Of a stretch of DNA of 24,844 nucleotides, positions 14,956-22,788 are shown in pieces. The translations under genes were made by a program, and so were the position numbers. The stretch is taken from positions 1 through 24,844 of the forward strand of contig JAEZCZ010000128.1 in NCBI GenBank assembly GCA_023433305.1, given 5' to 3'. The stretch comes from Pseudomonadota bacterium (GTDB taxonomy: Bacteria > Pseudomonadota > Alphaproteobacteria > Sphingomonadales > Sphingomonadaceae). Each line of letters opens with the position of its first letter. Within the stretch, counting starts at the first letter, position 1. The notes below the pieces were generated by a model. The model did no database searches. It had not been told where the DNA came from and saw only the letters and a program-made list of their open reading frames with translations.

Positions 14956-15558
14956 TTAGGGCAGAACGGTCTCGCTCTCGGTGCAGACCGCCAGCATCGG
15001 CACGTCGTGCGCCTGCGGACGGATCGTCGGGATCTCCTGGTCGGAGTACCCCACCCCATAGAGCCGGGGCTTGCCACCGAGCGAGGCCATCGTCCGGTCG
15101 AAGAATCCGCCCCCGTAACCGAGTCGATAGCATTCCCGGTCGAAACCGACGACTGGGGCAATGGTAACGTCTGGAATCACCACGTCGCCGTTCGCAGGGA
15201 TCGGAATGTTCCAAACCCCACGGTCGAGCTTGTCGCCCGACTTCCACGCGCGAAACTCGAGCGGATGCGCCTTCTGCACCACCACCGGCAGCGCCGTGAT
15301 GGCACCCTTGTCGCGCAGCCGCGCCAGCATCGGCTTCAAGTCGGGCTCGCCGCGGAACGGCCAGTAGGCGCTGACCACCAGCCCCGCCGGATCGCCGATC
15401 AGCGCCTCGAGCCGCTCGGTGATGCGCCCGGTCAGCGCCGCTCGCTGTTCCGCCCGCAACGTCATGCGCTGCTCGATCAGACGCTTGCGCTCCGCCTTGC
15501 GCCATTCGCGCAACTCGGCTTCGGGGCTGAGGGCTTCGGTCCGATCCATTGGCTTCAT
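14956..15558 (-). CDS. 5-formyltetrahydrofolate cyclo-ligase
   Basis: This enzyme (MTHFS, YgfA/Fau family) converts 5-formyltetrahydrofolate to 5,10-methenyltetrahydrofolate with ATP, recovering a dead-end folate. The 200-residue protein has the family blocks: basic N-terminal helix EWRKAERKRLIEQRM, SAYWPFRGEPDLKPM with substrate-binding residues, PIPANGDVVIPDVTIAPVV (the usual P-D-x-x-x-x-P-x-x-x-F-D segment), and the ATP/phosphate loop CYRLGYGGGFFDRTMA. The ATG overlaps the uvrC stop as ATGA, so it is translated from the uvrC transcript; an internal ATG at 15549 is an alternative. Confidence 0.93.
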   Translation of the reverse strand: MKPMDRTEALSPEAELREWRKAERKRLIEQRMTLRAEQRAALTGRITERLEALIGDPAGLVVSAYWPFRGEPDLKPMLARLRDKGAITALPVVVQKAHPLEFRAWKSGDKLDRGVWNIPIPANGDVVIPDVTIAPVVGFDRECYRLGYGGGFFDRTMASLGGKPRLYGVGYSDQEIPTIRPQAHDVPMLAVCTESETVLP

Positions 15559-17507
15559 CCGTTCGGGTGGTAGAAATCGTACACCGCGCGGGCCACGGCG
15601 TTGCTGACCCCGGGCGCGCGTTGCAGGTCTTCGAGCGCCGCCGCGCGAACCTTGCTCGCGGTGCCGAAGTGCAGCAGCAGCGCCCGCTTCCGCGCCGGGC
15701 CGATCCCGGGAATCTCGTCGAGCGGGCTTGCGGTGATCGCCCGGCTACGTTTCGCGCGATGCGCGCCGATCGCGAAGCGGTGCGCCTCGTCGCGAAGCCT
15801 TTGCAGGTAGAACAGCACCGGCGAGTTGACCGGCAGGGTCTTCTCCCGCCCGTCGGGGAAATGAAACACCTCGCGCCCCTCACGCCCGTGGTGCGGGCCC
15901 TTGGCGACGCCGATCAGGGGGACATCCTGGATGCCTAGATCCTCCAGCGTCTCACGCACGCTCGACATCTGCCCCTTGCCGCCGTCGATCAGGACCAGGC
16001 CGGGCCAGCTATCGCCGTCGCGATCGGGATCCTCCTCGATCGCCCGCGCGAAGCGGCGGCCCATGACCTCGCGCATCATCGCGAAGTCGTCGTTGGTCTG
16101 CGCCTGGCGGATGTTGAACTTGCGATACTGGTTCTTGAGGAAACCCTCGGGCCCGGCGACGATCATCGCACCGACCGCCTTGGTCCCCTGGATGTGGCTG
16201 TTGTCGTAGACTTCGATGCGGCGCGGTTCCTCGGGCAGCTCGAGAAACTCGGTCATCTCGCGCAGCACTTTCGCCTGGGTACCGGTTTCGGCGAGACGGC
16301 GGTCGAGCGCCTCCGCCGCATTGCGCTTTGCCTGCTCCATCAGCCGTCGCCGATCGCCGCGTTGCGGGATGCTGATTTCGACGCGGTGCCCGGCCGCCTC
16401 GCACAGCGCCTGCTCCAGCAGCTCGCGCTCGGGTAGCTCGCGATCGACCAGGATCGTGCGCGGCGGCGGCACTTCTTCGTAGAACTGCGCGAGCACGCGC
16501 GCGAGCACCTCGTCGTCGTCGACGCCTTGCGTATGACTCGGGAAGAACGCGCGGTGGCCCCAGTTCTGCCCGCCACGGACAAAGAATGCCTGGATACCGA
16601 TTTGCCCGCCCTTGGCGGCGAGCGCGAAGATATCGGCATTGCCGACGCCCTCGGCGTTGATCGCCTGGGTGCCCTGGATGAACGTCGCCGCGCGCAGCCG
16701 GTCACGCAGCATCGCCGCCCGCTCGAAATCGAGCGCCTCGGCCGCCTCCTGCATTTGCGCCTCGATCTTGCGCTGCACCGCGCCCGACTTGCCCCCGAGG
16801 AAATCCTTCGCCTCGCGCACCAGTTCGGCGTAGCCCGCCTTGTCGATCCGCCCGACGCACGGCGCCGAGCAGCGCCTGATCTGGTAGAGCAGGCACGGCC
16901 GGTCGCGCCGCGCGAAGAAGCTGTCGGTGCAGCTCCGCAGCAGGAACAGCTTCTGGAGCGCATTCACCGTGGTGTTGACCGATCCGGCGCTCGCGAAGGG
17001 CCCGTAGTAGTCGCCCTTGAACCGCCGCGCGCCGCGGTGCTTCATGATGCGCGGGAAGTCGTGTTCGGCGCGTAGCAGGATGAACGGGAACGACTTATCG
17101 TCGCGTAACAGAACGTTATACGGCGGCCTGAAGCGCTTGATCAGCTGCGCTTCGAGCAGCAGCGCTTCGGCCTCGCTGTTGGTCGTGACGATTTCCATCG
17201 TCCGCGTCTGCGCGACCATGCGCTGCAAGCGGCTCGAGAGATTGGCCACCTGGCAGTAGTTGGCCACGCGGTTCTTCAGGGCGCGCGCCTTGCCCACATA
17301 GAGCACGTCGCCGCGCGCATCGAGCATGCGGTAAACGCCCGGCTTGGGCTTCAGCGTCCGCACCACTTCGCGGATCGCCGCTACGCCGGCCTCGATGTCG
17401 GGCTGGGCCGAGCCCCGCACGGTATAGGTCGCGCGATCCTCGTGAAAACGCTCGGCGCCTTTCGGGTGCGGCGGGGTTCCGGCGGGAGTGCGGGCCATGG
17501 GGGGCAT
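15555..17507 (-). CDS. uvrC: Excinuclease ABC subunit C
   Basis: UvrC makes both incisions of nucleotide excision repair with UvrB. The 650-residue protein has all domains: GIY-YIG nuclease (PGVYRMLDARGDVLYVGKAR, about residues 56-75), a four-cysteine cluster at C193, C205, C213 and C217 (spacing 11-7-3, matching the [4Fe-4S] site reported for UvrC), the UVR helix pair (KIEAQMQEAAEALDFERAAM), the RNase H-like endonuclease with YDNSHIQGTKAVGAM and LVLIDGGKGQM, and tandem helix-hairpin-helix motifs at the end (DEIPGIGPARKRALL). The first 40 residues are a basic, Pro-rich extension. It overlaps the cyclo-ligase gene at its 3' end. Confidence 0.97.
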   Translation of the reverse strand: MPPMARTPAGTPPHPKGAERFHEDRATYTVRGSAQPDIEAGVAAIREVVRTLKPKPGVYRMLDARGDVLYVGKARALKNRVANYCQVANLSSRLQRMVAQTRTMEIVTTNSEAEALLLEAQLIKRFRPPYNVLLRDDKSFPFILLRAEHDFPRIMKHRGARRFKGDYYGPFASAGSVNTTVNALQKLFLLRSCTDSFFARRDRPCLLYQIRRCSAPCVGRIDKAGYAELVREAKDFLGGKSGAVQRKIEAQMQEAAEALDFERAAMLRDRLRAATFIQGTQAINAEGVGNADIFALAAKGGQIGIQAFFVRGGQNWGHRAFFPSHTQGVDDDEVLARVLAQFYEEVPPPRTILVDRELPERELLEQALCEAAGHRVEISIPQRGDRRRLMEQAKRNAAEALDRRLAETGTQAKVLREMTEFLELPEEPRRIEVYDNSHIQGTKAVGAMIVAGPEGFLKNQYRKFNIRQAQTNDDFAMMREVMGRRFARAIEEDPDRDGDSWPGLVLIDGGKGQMSSVRETLEDLGIQDVPLIGVAKGPHHGREGREVFHFPDGREKTLPVNSPVLFYLQRLRDEAHRFAIGAHRAKRSRAITASPLDEIPGIGPARKRALLLHFGTASKVRAAALEDLQRAPGVSNAVARAVYDFYHPNG

Positions 17508-17563
17508 GTAGGCAAAGGTCGCCCGCTCGTCACCCGCCCAGCGCCACGAGTGCGAGTCGCTTG

Positions 17564-17629
17564 GTGGATCAAGTTTTATCCACTAGCTTTCCACAGATAA
17601 GAACACGAATTATCGATTCGTTTTCCACG
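17564..17629. promoter_or_regulatory. uvrC/mipZ intergenic region with DnaA-box-like motifs and an inverted repeat
   Basis: The divergent gap between uvrC and the ParA-like gene (17508-17640) contains TTATCCACT at 17576-17584 (one mismatch to the DnaA box TTATCCACA), CTTTCCACA at 17587-17595 and TTTTCCACG at 17621-17629 (two mismatches each). GTGGAT (17564-17569) and ATCCAC (17578-17583) form an inverted repeat with an eight-base spacer. A GATTC (GANTC, CcrM methylation) site lies at 17615-17619. Together these suggest a cell-cycle-linked control region, but none alone is decisive. Confidence 0.35.
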
Positions 17630-17640
17630 GGGGTGGGATC

Positions 17641-18618
17641 ATGGCGCTGGACGGGAAGCAGGGCGGTTACGACATCGGGAGCGAAGCGCGTGTGCGGGAG
17701 GAGCAACCCGCGGTCGTCCTCGCCAACGTGCTGTCCCGACGCCGGCCTCCCGCGCATATCGTGACCTTCGCCAACGAGAAGGGCGGCGTCGGCAAGTCGA
17801 CGTTCGCGTTTCATTGCGCCGTTGCGCTGGCCCACCGCGCGATGAAAGTCCTCGTCATCGATTGCGACCGCCGCCAGCAGAGCCTGCATCGGTTTCTCGA
17901 AGCACGCGACGGCACGGCGCGCGCGTTGAAGATTCCGCTGCCGCGCCCCCATCACCTCGTGCTCGAAAAGCAGAGCGGCGCGCTCTTGCTTCAGGAGATC
18001 GAGCGCGCGGGTCGCGATTGGGATTACATCCTGATCGACCTCGCCGGGCAGGACTCCCCGATCGCGCGCCGCGCCATCGCGCTGGCCGACACGCTCGTCA
18101 CGCCGATCAACTGCTCGCCGACCGATCTCGACGCGCTCGGCCGCATCAACCCCGTGTCGCGGCATTTCCGCCACGCTGGCCCCTTCGCCGAAGTCGTGGC
18201 GGAGCTGCGCGCGGAACGGCTGTCCCGTGGCCTCACCGGCTTCGACTGGGTCGTGGCCAAGAACAGGGTGCGTCACTGCGAGCACCGCCTGCTCGCCTCG
18301 ATCGATGCGAACCTCGCGACGATATCCCGCCATCTCGGCTTTCGCACCGTCGAAGGGCTGACCGAACGCGTCGCCTACCGCGAGCTGCTGCCGTTCGGCC
18401 TGACGCAGCTCGACTTGCGATACATCCCCGATCTCGGGGCCGCGCGCGCGACCAACCTGCGCGAGATGCGGGACATGATCGAAAGCCTGCAACTGCCCTG
18501 TTTCGACGCGCGCCGGCCGGTCACGACTCTCGGCAAGCTCTGCGCGCCGGTGCGGGAGCGCACCGCGCAGAACTACCGCGAGGCGATGTCGGCCTCGATC
18601 GCAATGCGCGCTGGCTGA
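17641..18618 (+). CDS. mipZ: MipZ-like ParA/MinD family ATPase (division-plane positioning)
   Basis: MipZ is the alphaproteobacterial ATPase that forms a polar gradient through ParB and blocks FtsZ assembly away from midcell. The 325-residue protein has the deviant Walker A KGGVGKST (residues 47-54, signature Lys 47), Walker A' VIDCDRRQQS with D74 and D76, and Walker B ILIDLAGQDSP with D133. MipZ-specific resemblance lies in RRQQSLHRFLEAR followed by an LP-rich segment, TGFDWVVAKNRV, and LTERVAYRELLPFGLTQLDL, where family members read like LSERVIYRELFPKGLTLLDL. A 39-residue N-terminal extension precedes the first strand; canonical MipZ starts almost at that strand. The C-terminus also runs on by about 50 residues. 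It is not beside parAB, so the call is MipZ-like. Confidence 0.82.
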   Translation: MALDGKQGGYDIGSEARVREEQPAVVLANVLSRRRPPAHIVTFANEKGGVGKSTFAFHCAVALAHRAMKVLVIDCDRRQQSLHRFLEARDGTARALKIPLPRPHHLVLEKQSGALLLQEIERAGRDWDYILIDLAGQDSPIARRAIALADTLVTPINCSPTDLDALGRINPVSRHFRHAGPFAEVVAELRAERLSRGLTGFDWVVAKNRVRHCEHRLLASIDANLATISRHLGFRTVEGLTERVAYRELLPFGLTQLDLRYIPDLGAARATNLREMRDMIESLQLPCFDARRPVTTLGKLCAPVRERTAQNYREAMSASIAMRAG

Positions 18619-18631
18619 CGCGGCGCGTCAG
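18615..18631. repeat. Perfect inverted repeat spanning both stop codons of convergent genes
   Basis: CTGACGC (18615-18621) and GCGTCAG (18625-18631) are perfect complements around GGC. The TGA stop of the MipZ-like gene lies in the left arm and the stop of the TonB receptor gene, read on the other strand, lies in the right arm. No T run follows on either side, so a bidirectional terminator is possible but not shown. Confidence 0.4.
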
Positions 18632-21600
18632 AACAGCTTGCGCAGCTCGATCTCGAAGAACCGCCCGGTCGGATCGATCAGGTACGGCTGGTAGCGTAGC
18701 GGCACCGCGCCGGTGTCGTCGGTAACCCGCTGGCGCGCGTCGAACACGTTGTTCATCGCCAGGGTAACTCTCGTGTTCTTCAGCAGGGGCACCTGCTCGA
18801 TCAGCTTGGTGCGCTGGTTCAGGTCCGCGAAAACGCGCAGGTTGACCGTCAGAAGGTCGCCGAAGAACAGGTCCGTGCTGCCAGGCAAGCCGCTGCCGTC
18901 GATGCGCGAGCTGCCCGTGTAGCGCGCATTCACGTTCGTGCCGAAGCCCGCGTAGAACAGCCCGCCGTTGAACTGCACCGTGTGGCGCGGCTGCGTGCCC
19001 GAGGTCGCCCCGCCGTCGAGCAGGTCGAGCAACGGTCCGCCGGGCGCGATCAGGACTTCGTTTTCGAGCTGCAGGTTGTAGTTCAGGTTGAAGAACCACC
19101 GCCCACGGCCGTCGGGGCTGCCTCCGCCGCCGAAGCCGCCGCCGCGGAATCCTCCGCCCCCGCCGCCAGGGCCACGCGGTCCCCCGCCGCCCGAACTACG
19201 CGGTCCGCCGCCGGGCCCGCCCTGCTGCGCTCCACTTTGTGCGGCCCCATCTCTCTGGGCTCCGCCTTGCTGCCCCTGCCCCGCTGGACCACCCTGACCC
19301 GGCTGGAAGTCGCCGCTGCAGAACTGCGCGCGCAACTGGTTGACCCGCTCGGGATCGACCTCGCCATCCGGTCCTTTCAGGCGCTCGAGCATCTGCGGCG
19401 GAAGCGCCGCAAGCTGCTCTTCCGTAATCGGCGGGGGCTCCTCGCCGGGCTTTCCGCAGAACTGCTCGCGCAATTGCGCAAAACGCTGCGGGTCCGCGCC
19501 GGGGCCACCGCCACTGCACATCTGCGTCCGGAATTCGGCCCAGCGTTCGGGATTGACCGTCCCGTCGGCGTTGCGGACCCGCTCGAGCACCCGGGGTGGA
19601 AGGCCCTCGACGTCGGCCGGTCCCGGCACCAGATTCGCCGCATCGGGCGTGCAGAACCGCGTGCGAAGCTGCTGGAAGGCCTGCGGATTGAATCCGCCTC
19701 CACCCGCGCCCGGAGCGCCCTGCCCTTGGCCTTGGGTCTGTCCCGCCTGCCCGCCCTGGCCACCACGGAACGCCGCGGCGAGCGGGTTGTTCGCTTGCTG
19801 CTGCGCCGCGGCCTGCGGGCGCGCCTTGCCGAACGGACCGGTGAAGAACACGCCGACCTGGAGGCGTGTGGAATCCTGCTCGGCGAAGGTCACCGGGCGC
19901 TGGTCGATCGAAACGATGCGGCCCGTTCCGTCGCGAATGACCCGGCCGGGAAACGCCGTCTCGATCGTCGGAGTCAGCAACGGGAAGCCCGACGCGACGT
20001 CCTCCGAGTGGTTCTTGAAGAGCTCGAGATTGAGCCGCCCCTGCTGGATCGCCGAGGTGAACTCGGGCAATTGCCAGTTCAGGCCGAAGCGCCAGTCGCG
20101 CTGGGTCTGCGCCGGAAGGTTGGGATTGCCGCCGCTGATCACCGTTGCGAGCACCGTCTCACCGCGCGAAAGATCAAACACGGGCACGTTGAAGGTGGCA
20201 ATCTCCGGGTTGCCCAGCTGCGAGAGCGAGGGCGCCGCGTCACGCGCGACGTAGCTGGCATTCAGGCTGAGGCGTTCGGTCACTCCCCAGTTCAGCCCCG
20301 CGGTCCAGTCGGTCAGCGTGCCGAAGTCCGACAGGTGGTTCACGCCGCCCTGGAAATTGAGGCTCAGGTCGCCGATCGCGGCGCCGAAGTCCTCGCGCCG
20401 GCTGGTGATGGGAATGCCAATGTTCACGCCTCCCGAGAGGTCGCCGCGCTTCAGCGAGGTCGTCACCCCCGGATTGCGCGTGTCCTCGCTTTCGATGCGC
20501 GTGAAGTTGTAGCCGCCGTCGAGCGTGACGGTCAGCTCGCCGCCCGGCAGGAGCAACGGCCGACCGACTGCCGTGACGAGCGAGTTGAGCGTGTCGGTCT
20601 TGCTGTCCGCACGGTCGAAGCCGGCATCCGGAAGAACGCCCAGGTCGCCATCGAGCGCGAGCGTGCCCGCGAGCGCCTGCTGCTGCAGCGGCGCGAGGAC
20701 GAGCGGATCGATGCGCCGATCGATCAGATTGCGCGACACCGCGTGGTTGCCGTCGGCCGTCGCGGTGACCTGCCAGTCGCCAAGACGGGTATCGAGCGTC
20801 GTGCCGAGCGAATAAGTGGTCGACCGCGTGTCGACCGTCAGCGGGTCTTCCTCGCCGAACGTGCGCAGCACGCTGTCGGCAGGGTTCCCGCTCGGGGGCG
20901 TAAGCACGACCGCGTCGAGGCCCTGGTACCGCAGGCTATCGTCGCGCTGGAAGGTGGCGTTGACGCTCAACGAGGTCCGTCCGCCGAGCCGCGTGGTGAA
21001 GTTGCCGGTCGCCTCGATGCCCGCGGTGTCGCTCACCAGGCTGCGGTAGAGCGCCGGATCGGGATCGCTGGGGAACGTCGGCGCGCCCGACTGGCTCACC
21101 CCGCGCTCCGCCTCGGTCAGAAGGCTCTGGTCGTTCCATTCCAAGTTGAAGTTGAGCCGCGACGCACCGGCGATCTGCAGGTAGGTCGCCTCGGCCTCCT
21201 TGGTCGAATAGCCGCCGTCCCACGGCTGGCCGTATTCGGCCTCGACCTCGCGGCTCGCATAGTTCCGCTTGAGGATTATGTTGATGACCCGCTCGTCGGG
21301 CCCATAGCCGAACTGCTGCGCGCTCTCGGGAGCAAGCACTTCGGCCTTCTCGATCGCCTCTGGCGGATAGGACCGGAGTTCGCGGAAGCTCGAGATGCGT
21401 ACGCCGTTGACGAGGATCACCGGGAATCCGCCGCCGCGCCCGCTGCCGCCGCCGGTCGCCGGGCTGAGCGCCTGGATCAGGTCGGAGATGGAGCCGGCGC
21501 CGTACGCGGCGATGTCGGCTTCGCTAAGCTCGAGCACGGGCGGCGCCGGCGTGTCGACCGTGCCGCGCAGGCTGGCGGCCGAGACGACAATCTCCTCCTC

Positions 21601-21741
21601 GGTCGCGGGCGGCGGCTCGTCGCCGGCATCCGGCTGAACGGTTTCTGGCGCCGGTGCGTCCTGCGCGAGCGCCGGCGAATGGGCGGCAAGCGACAGCGAA
21701 ACGGCAAGCGCAATCAGGCTCGTGGCAGGAAGAGACCGCAA
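18628..21741 (-). CDS. TonB-dependent receptor with a large Cys-repeat and Gly-rich insertion
   Basis: This outer-membrane protein would take up a ligand with energy from TonB. From a TTG start at 21741 it has 1037 residues: a signal peptide (RSLPATSLIALAVSLSLAAH, cleaved after PALAQ near residue 27), a TonB-box-like EEEIVVSAA, a plug domain with FPVILVNGVRISSFRELRSY and VINIILKRNY, then beta-barrel strands ending in the terminal Phe (RKLF) expected for BAM-assembled proteins. TTG is preferred over an upstream ATG (21807) because GGGGAA (21748-21753) sits six bases before it and the signal peptide then starts normally. About residues 639-881 (19099-19827) interrupt the barrel with Gln/Gly-rich sequence, a duplicated cysteine unit and a Gly tract. 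The plug is short and the substrate is unknown. Confidence 0.88.
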   Translation of the reverse strand: MRSLPATSLIALAVSLSLAAHSPALAQDAPAPETVQPDAGDEPPPATEEEIVVSAASLRGTVDTPAPPVLELSEADIAAYGAGSISDLIQALSPATGGGSGRGGGFPVILVNGVRISSFRELRSYPPEAIEKAEVLAPESAQQFGYGPDERVINIILKRNYASREVEAEYGQPWDGGYSTKEAEATYLQIAGASRLNFNLEWNDQSLLTEAERGVSQSGAPTFPSDPDPALYRSLVSDTAGIEATGNFTTRLGGRTSLSVNATFQRDDSLRYQGLDAVVLTPPSGNPADSVLRTFGEEDPLTVDTRSTTYSLGTTLDTRLGDWQVTATADGNHAVSRNLIDRRIDPLVLAPLQQQALAGTLALDGDLGVLPDAGFDRADSKTDTLNSLVTAVGRPLLLPGGELTVTLDGGYNFTRIESEDTRNPGVTTSLKRGDLSGGVNIGIPITSRREDFGAAIGDLSLNFQGGVNHLSDFGTLTDWTAGLNWGVTERLSLNASYVARDAAPSLSQLGNPEIATFNVPVFDLSRGETVLATVISGGNPNLPAQTQRDWRFGLNWQLPEFTSAIQQGRLNLELFKNHSEDVASGFPLLTPTIETAFPGRVIRDGTGRIVSIDQRPVTFAEQDSTRLQVGVFFTGPFGKARPQAAAQQQANNPLAAAFRGGQGGQAGQTQGQGQGAPGAGGGGFNPQAFQQLRTRFCTPDAANLVPGPADVEGLPPRVLERVRNADGTVNPERWAEFRTQMCSGGGPGADPQRFAQLREQFCGKPGEEPPPITEEQLAALPPQMLERLKGPDGEVDPERVNQLRAQFCSGDFQPGQGGPAGQGQQGGAQRDGAAQSGAQQGGPGGGPRSSGGGGPRGPGGGGGGFRGGGFGGGGSPDGRGRWFFNLNYNLQLENEVLIAPGGPLLDLLDGGATSGTQPRHTVQFNGGLFYAGFGTNVNARYTGSSRIDGSGLPGSTDLFFGDLLTVNLRVFADLNQRTKLIEQVPLLKNTRVTLAMNNVFDARQRVTDDTGAVPLRYQPYLIDPTGRFFEIELRKLF
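19318..19692 (-). repeat. Tandem ~65-residue two-cysteine units inside the TonB receptor
   Basis: Counted from the TTG start, residues 684-742 and 749-808 are two copies of one unit. Each has a PQ-x-F-x-QLR-x-x-FC helix (FNPQAFQQLRTRFC and ADPQRFAQLREQFC) and, later, LPP-x-x-LER...DG-x-V-x-PER...R-x-Q-x-C. The cysteines fall at 697, 742, 762 and 808, spaced 45, 20 and 46. A Gly/Gln/Arg-rich tract follows up to about residue 881. Confidence 0.75.
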
Positions 21742-21934
21742 AATAAATTCCCCAGACAAACTCAACCAGCCCCATGGCGTCTTTGCTGCACTGCACCAGC
21801 CAAGCAAGACGCGAAGGGTAATAAAGTGTCACAGATGTATCGGGGCTGTCGGAGCCGCAGGAACGCGGCCCTTCCCTTTTTTTGCGGCCGCCGCTATGGG
21901 CGCGCAACTCCGGACAAAGGGATACCGAGACTGC

Positions 21935-22180
21935 ATGGCCAAAGAAGAACTCCTCGAAATGCGCGGCAAGGTGGTGGAACTGCTGCCGAACGCGATGTTC
22001 CGGGTCGAGCTCGAGAATGGTCATGAAGTCCTGGGTCACACCGCCGGGCGCATGCGCAAGAACCGTATCCGCGTGCTCGTGGGCGACGAGGTGCTCTGTG
22101 AGCTGACGCCTTACGATCTCACCAAGGCGCGCATCACCTATCGCTTTATGCCCGGCCGGGGCGGCCCGGGGCCGCAGTAA
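21935..22180 (+). CDS. infA: Translation initiation factor IF-1
   Basis: IF-1 is an S1/OB-fold protein that occupies the ribosomal A site during initiation. The 81-residue product reads MAKEELLEMRGKVVELLPNA, then F-R-V-E-L-E-NGHEVLGHTAGRMRKNRIRV, then LVGDEVLCELTPYDLTKARI and TYRF, essentially the standard IF-1. A short C-terminal tail (MPGRGGPGPQ) extends it by about ten residues, as in other alphaproteobacteria. ATG 21935 begins the conserved N-terminus. It leads a co-directional block with maf, the RNase E/G-like gene, yacG and tRNA-Phe, an arrangement conserved in this class. Confidence 0.97.
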   Translation: MAKEELLEMRGKVVELLPNAMFRVELENGHEVLGHTAGRMRKNRIRVLVGDEVLCELTPYDLTKARITYRFMPGRGGPGPQ

Positions 22181-22194
22181 CGGCTCCGAACGCA

Positions 22195-22779
22195 GTGAGT
22201 GGCGTGACGACGCCCTCCCTGACCCTCGCATCGGCCAGCCCTCGACGGCGAGAGCTGCTCGCGCGGCTCGGCGTCGAGCCCGCGCGCGTGGTCCATGCCG
22301 ACATCGACGAAACCCCGCGCAAGAGGGAGCTGCCACGCGACTACGCCGTGCGCATGGCCCGTGAAAAGGCGCTGGCCGCGGCAGATCCCTCGGCGCACGT
22401 GCTGGCCGGTGATACCGTCGTCGCGGTCGGTCGGCGCATCCTGCCCAAAGCCGAAGATGCGGCGACCGCTCGCCTCTGCCTGGAATTGATGTCCGGCCGG
22501 CGCCACCGTGTACTTTCCGCCGTCGCGCTGCTGCTACCCGACGGCACGCTGCGCGAACGGCTCAGCGAGACGCAGGTCCGCTTCAAGAATCTCTCGGCCG
22601 AAGAAATCGACGCCTACATCACCGGTGGCGAATGGCACGGCAAGGCCGGCGGTTACGCGATCCAGGGAAGCGCCGAGGGCTTGATCGCGTGGATTTCGGG
22701 CAGTCATTCGGGCGTGGTCGGCCTGCCGCTGTTCGAAACCCGCGCCCTGCTCAAGAGCGCGGGCTTCGAGCTTGGCTGA
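22195..22779 (+). CDS. maf: Maf-like nucleoside triphosphate pyrophosphatase
   Basis: Maf proteins hydrolyse non-canonical or pyrimidine nucleoside triphosphates to monophosphates and have been linked to septum inhibition. The product is about 194 residues with LASASPRRRELLARLGV (substrate loop), DETPRKRELPRDYAVRMARE, VLAGDTVVAVGRRILPKAED (catalytic Asp) and GEWHGKAGGYAIQGSA near the end. No ATG is available: the start is GTG at 22195 or, closer to homologues, GTG at 22204. It begins 14 bp after infA and ends 9 bp before the RNase gene. Confidence 0.94.
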   Translation: MSGVTTPSLTLASASPRRRELLARLGVEPARVVHADIDETPRKRELPRDYAVRMAREKALAAADPSAHVLAGDTVVAVGRRILPKAEDAATARLCLELMSGRRHRVLSAVALLLPDGTLRERLSETQVRFKNLSAEEIDAYITGGEWHGKAGGYAIQGSAEGLIAWISGSHSGVVGLPLFETRALLKSAGFELG

Positions 22780-22788
22780 GCGGCCGAG

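Noticed and set aside
17508..17640. Chromosomal replication origin between uvrC and mipZ
   Set aside because: Only one motif is close to the DnaA consensus, the region is 133 bp with no long AT-rich unwinding element, and no origin-linked genes (dnaA, hemE, dnaN) are in the window.
17569..18492. A 307-codon open frame antisense to the MipZ-like gene
   Set aside because: No motif or credible start context; the + strand has complete Walker motifs.
19318..19692. Calcium-binding EF-hand loops in the TonB receptor repeats
   Set aside because: DG-x-V-x-PER has the central D-G and hydrophobic position, but position 1 is not Asp and position 12 is Arg instead of Glu in both copies.
18982..22026. 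A 1014-codon open frame on the + strand, antisense to the TonB receptor
   Set aside because: Its composition is Arg/Ala/Glu-rich shadow sequence with no domain, signal or start context, and the opposite strand has a clear signal peptide, plug and barrel. Long antisense frames are expected at this GC content.
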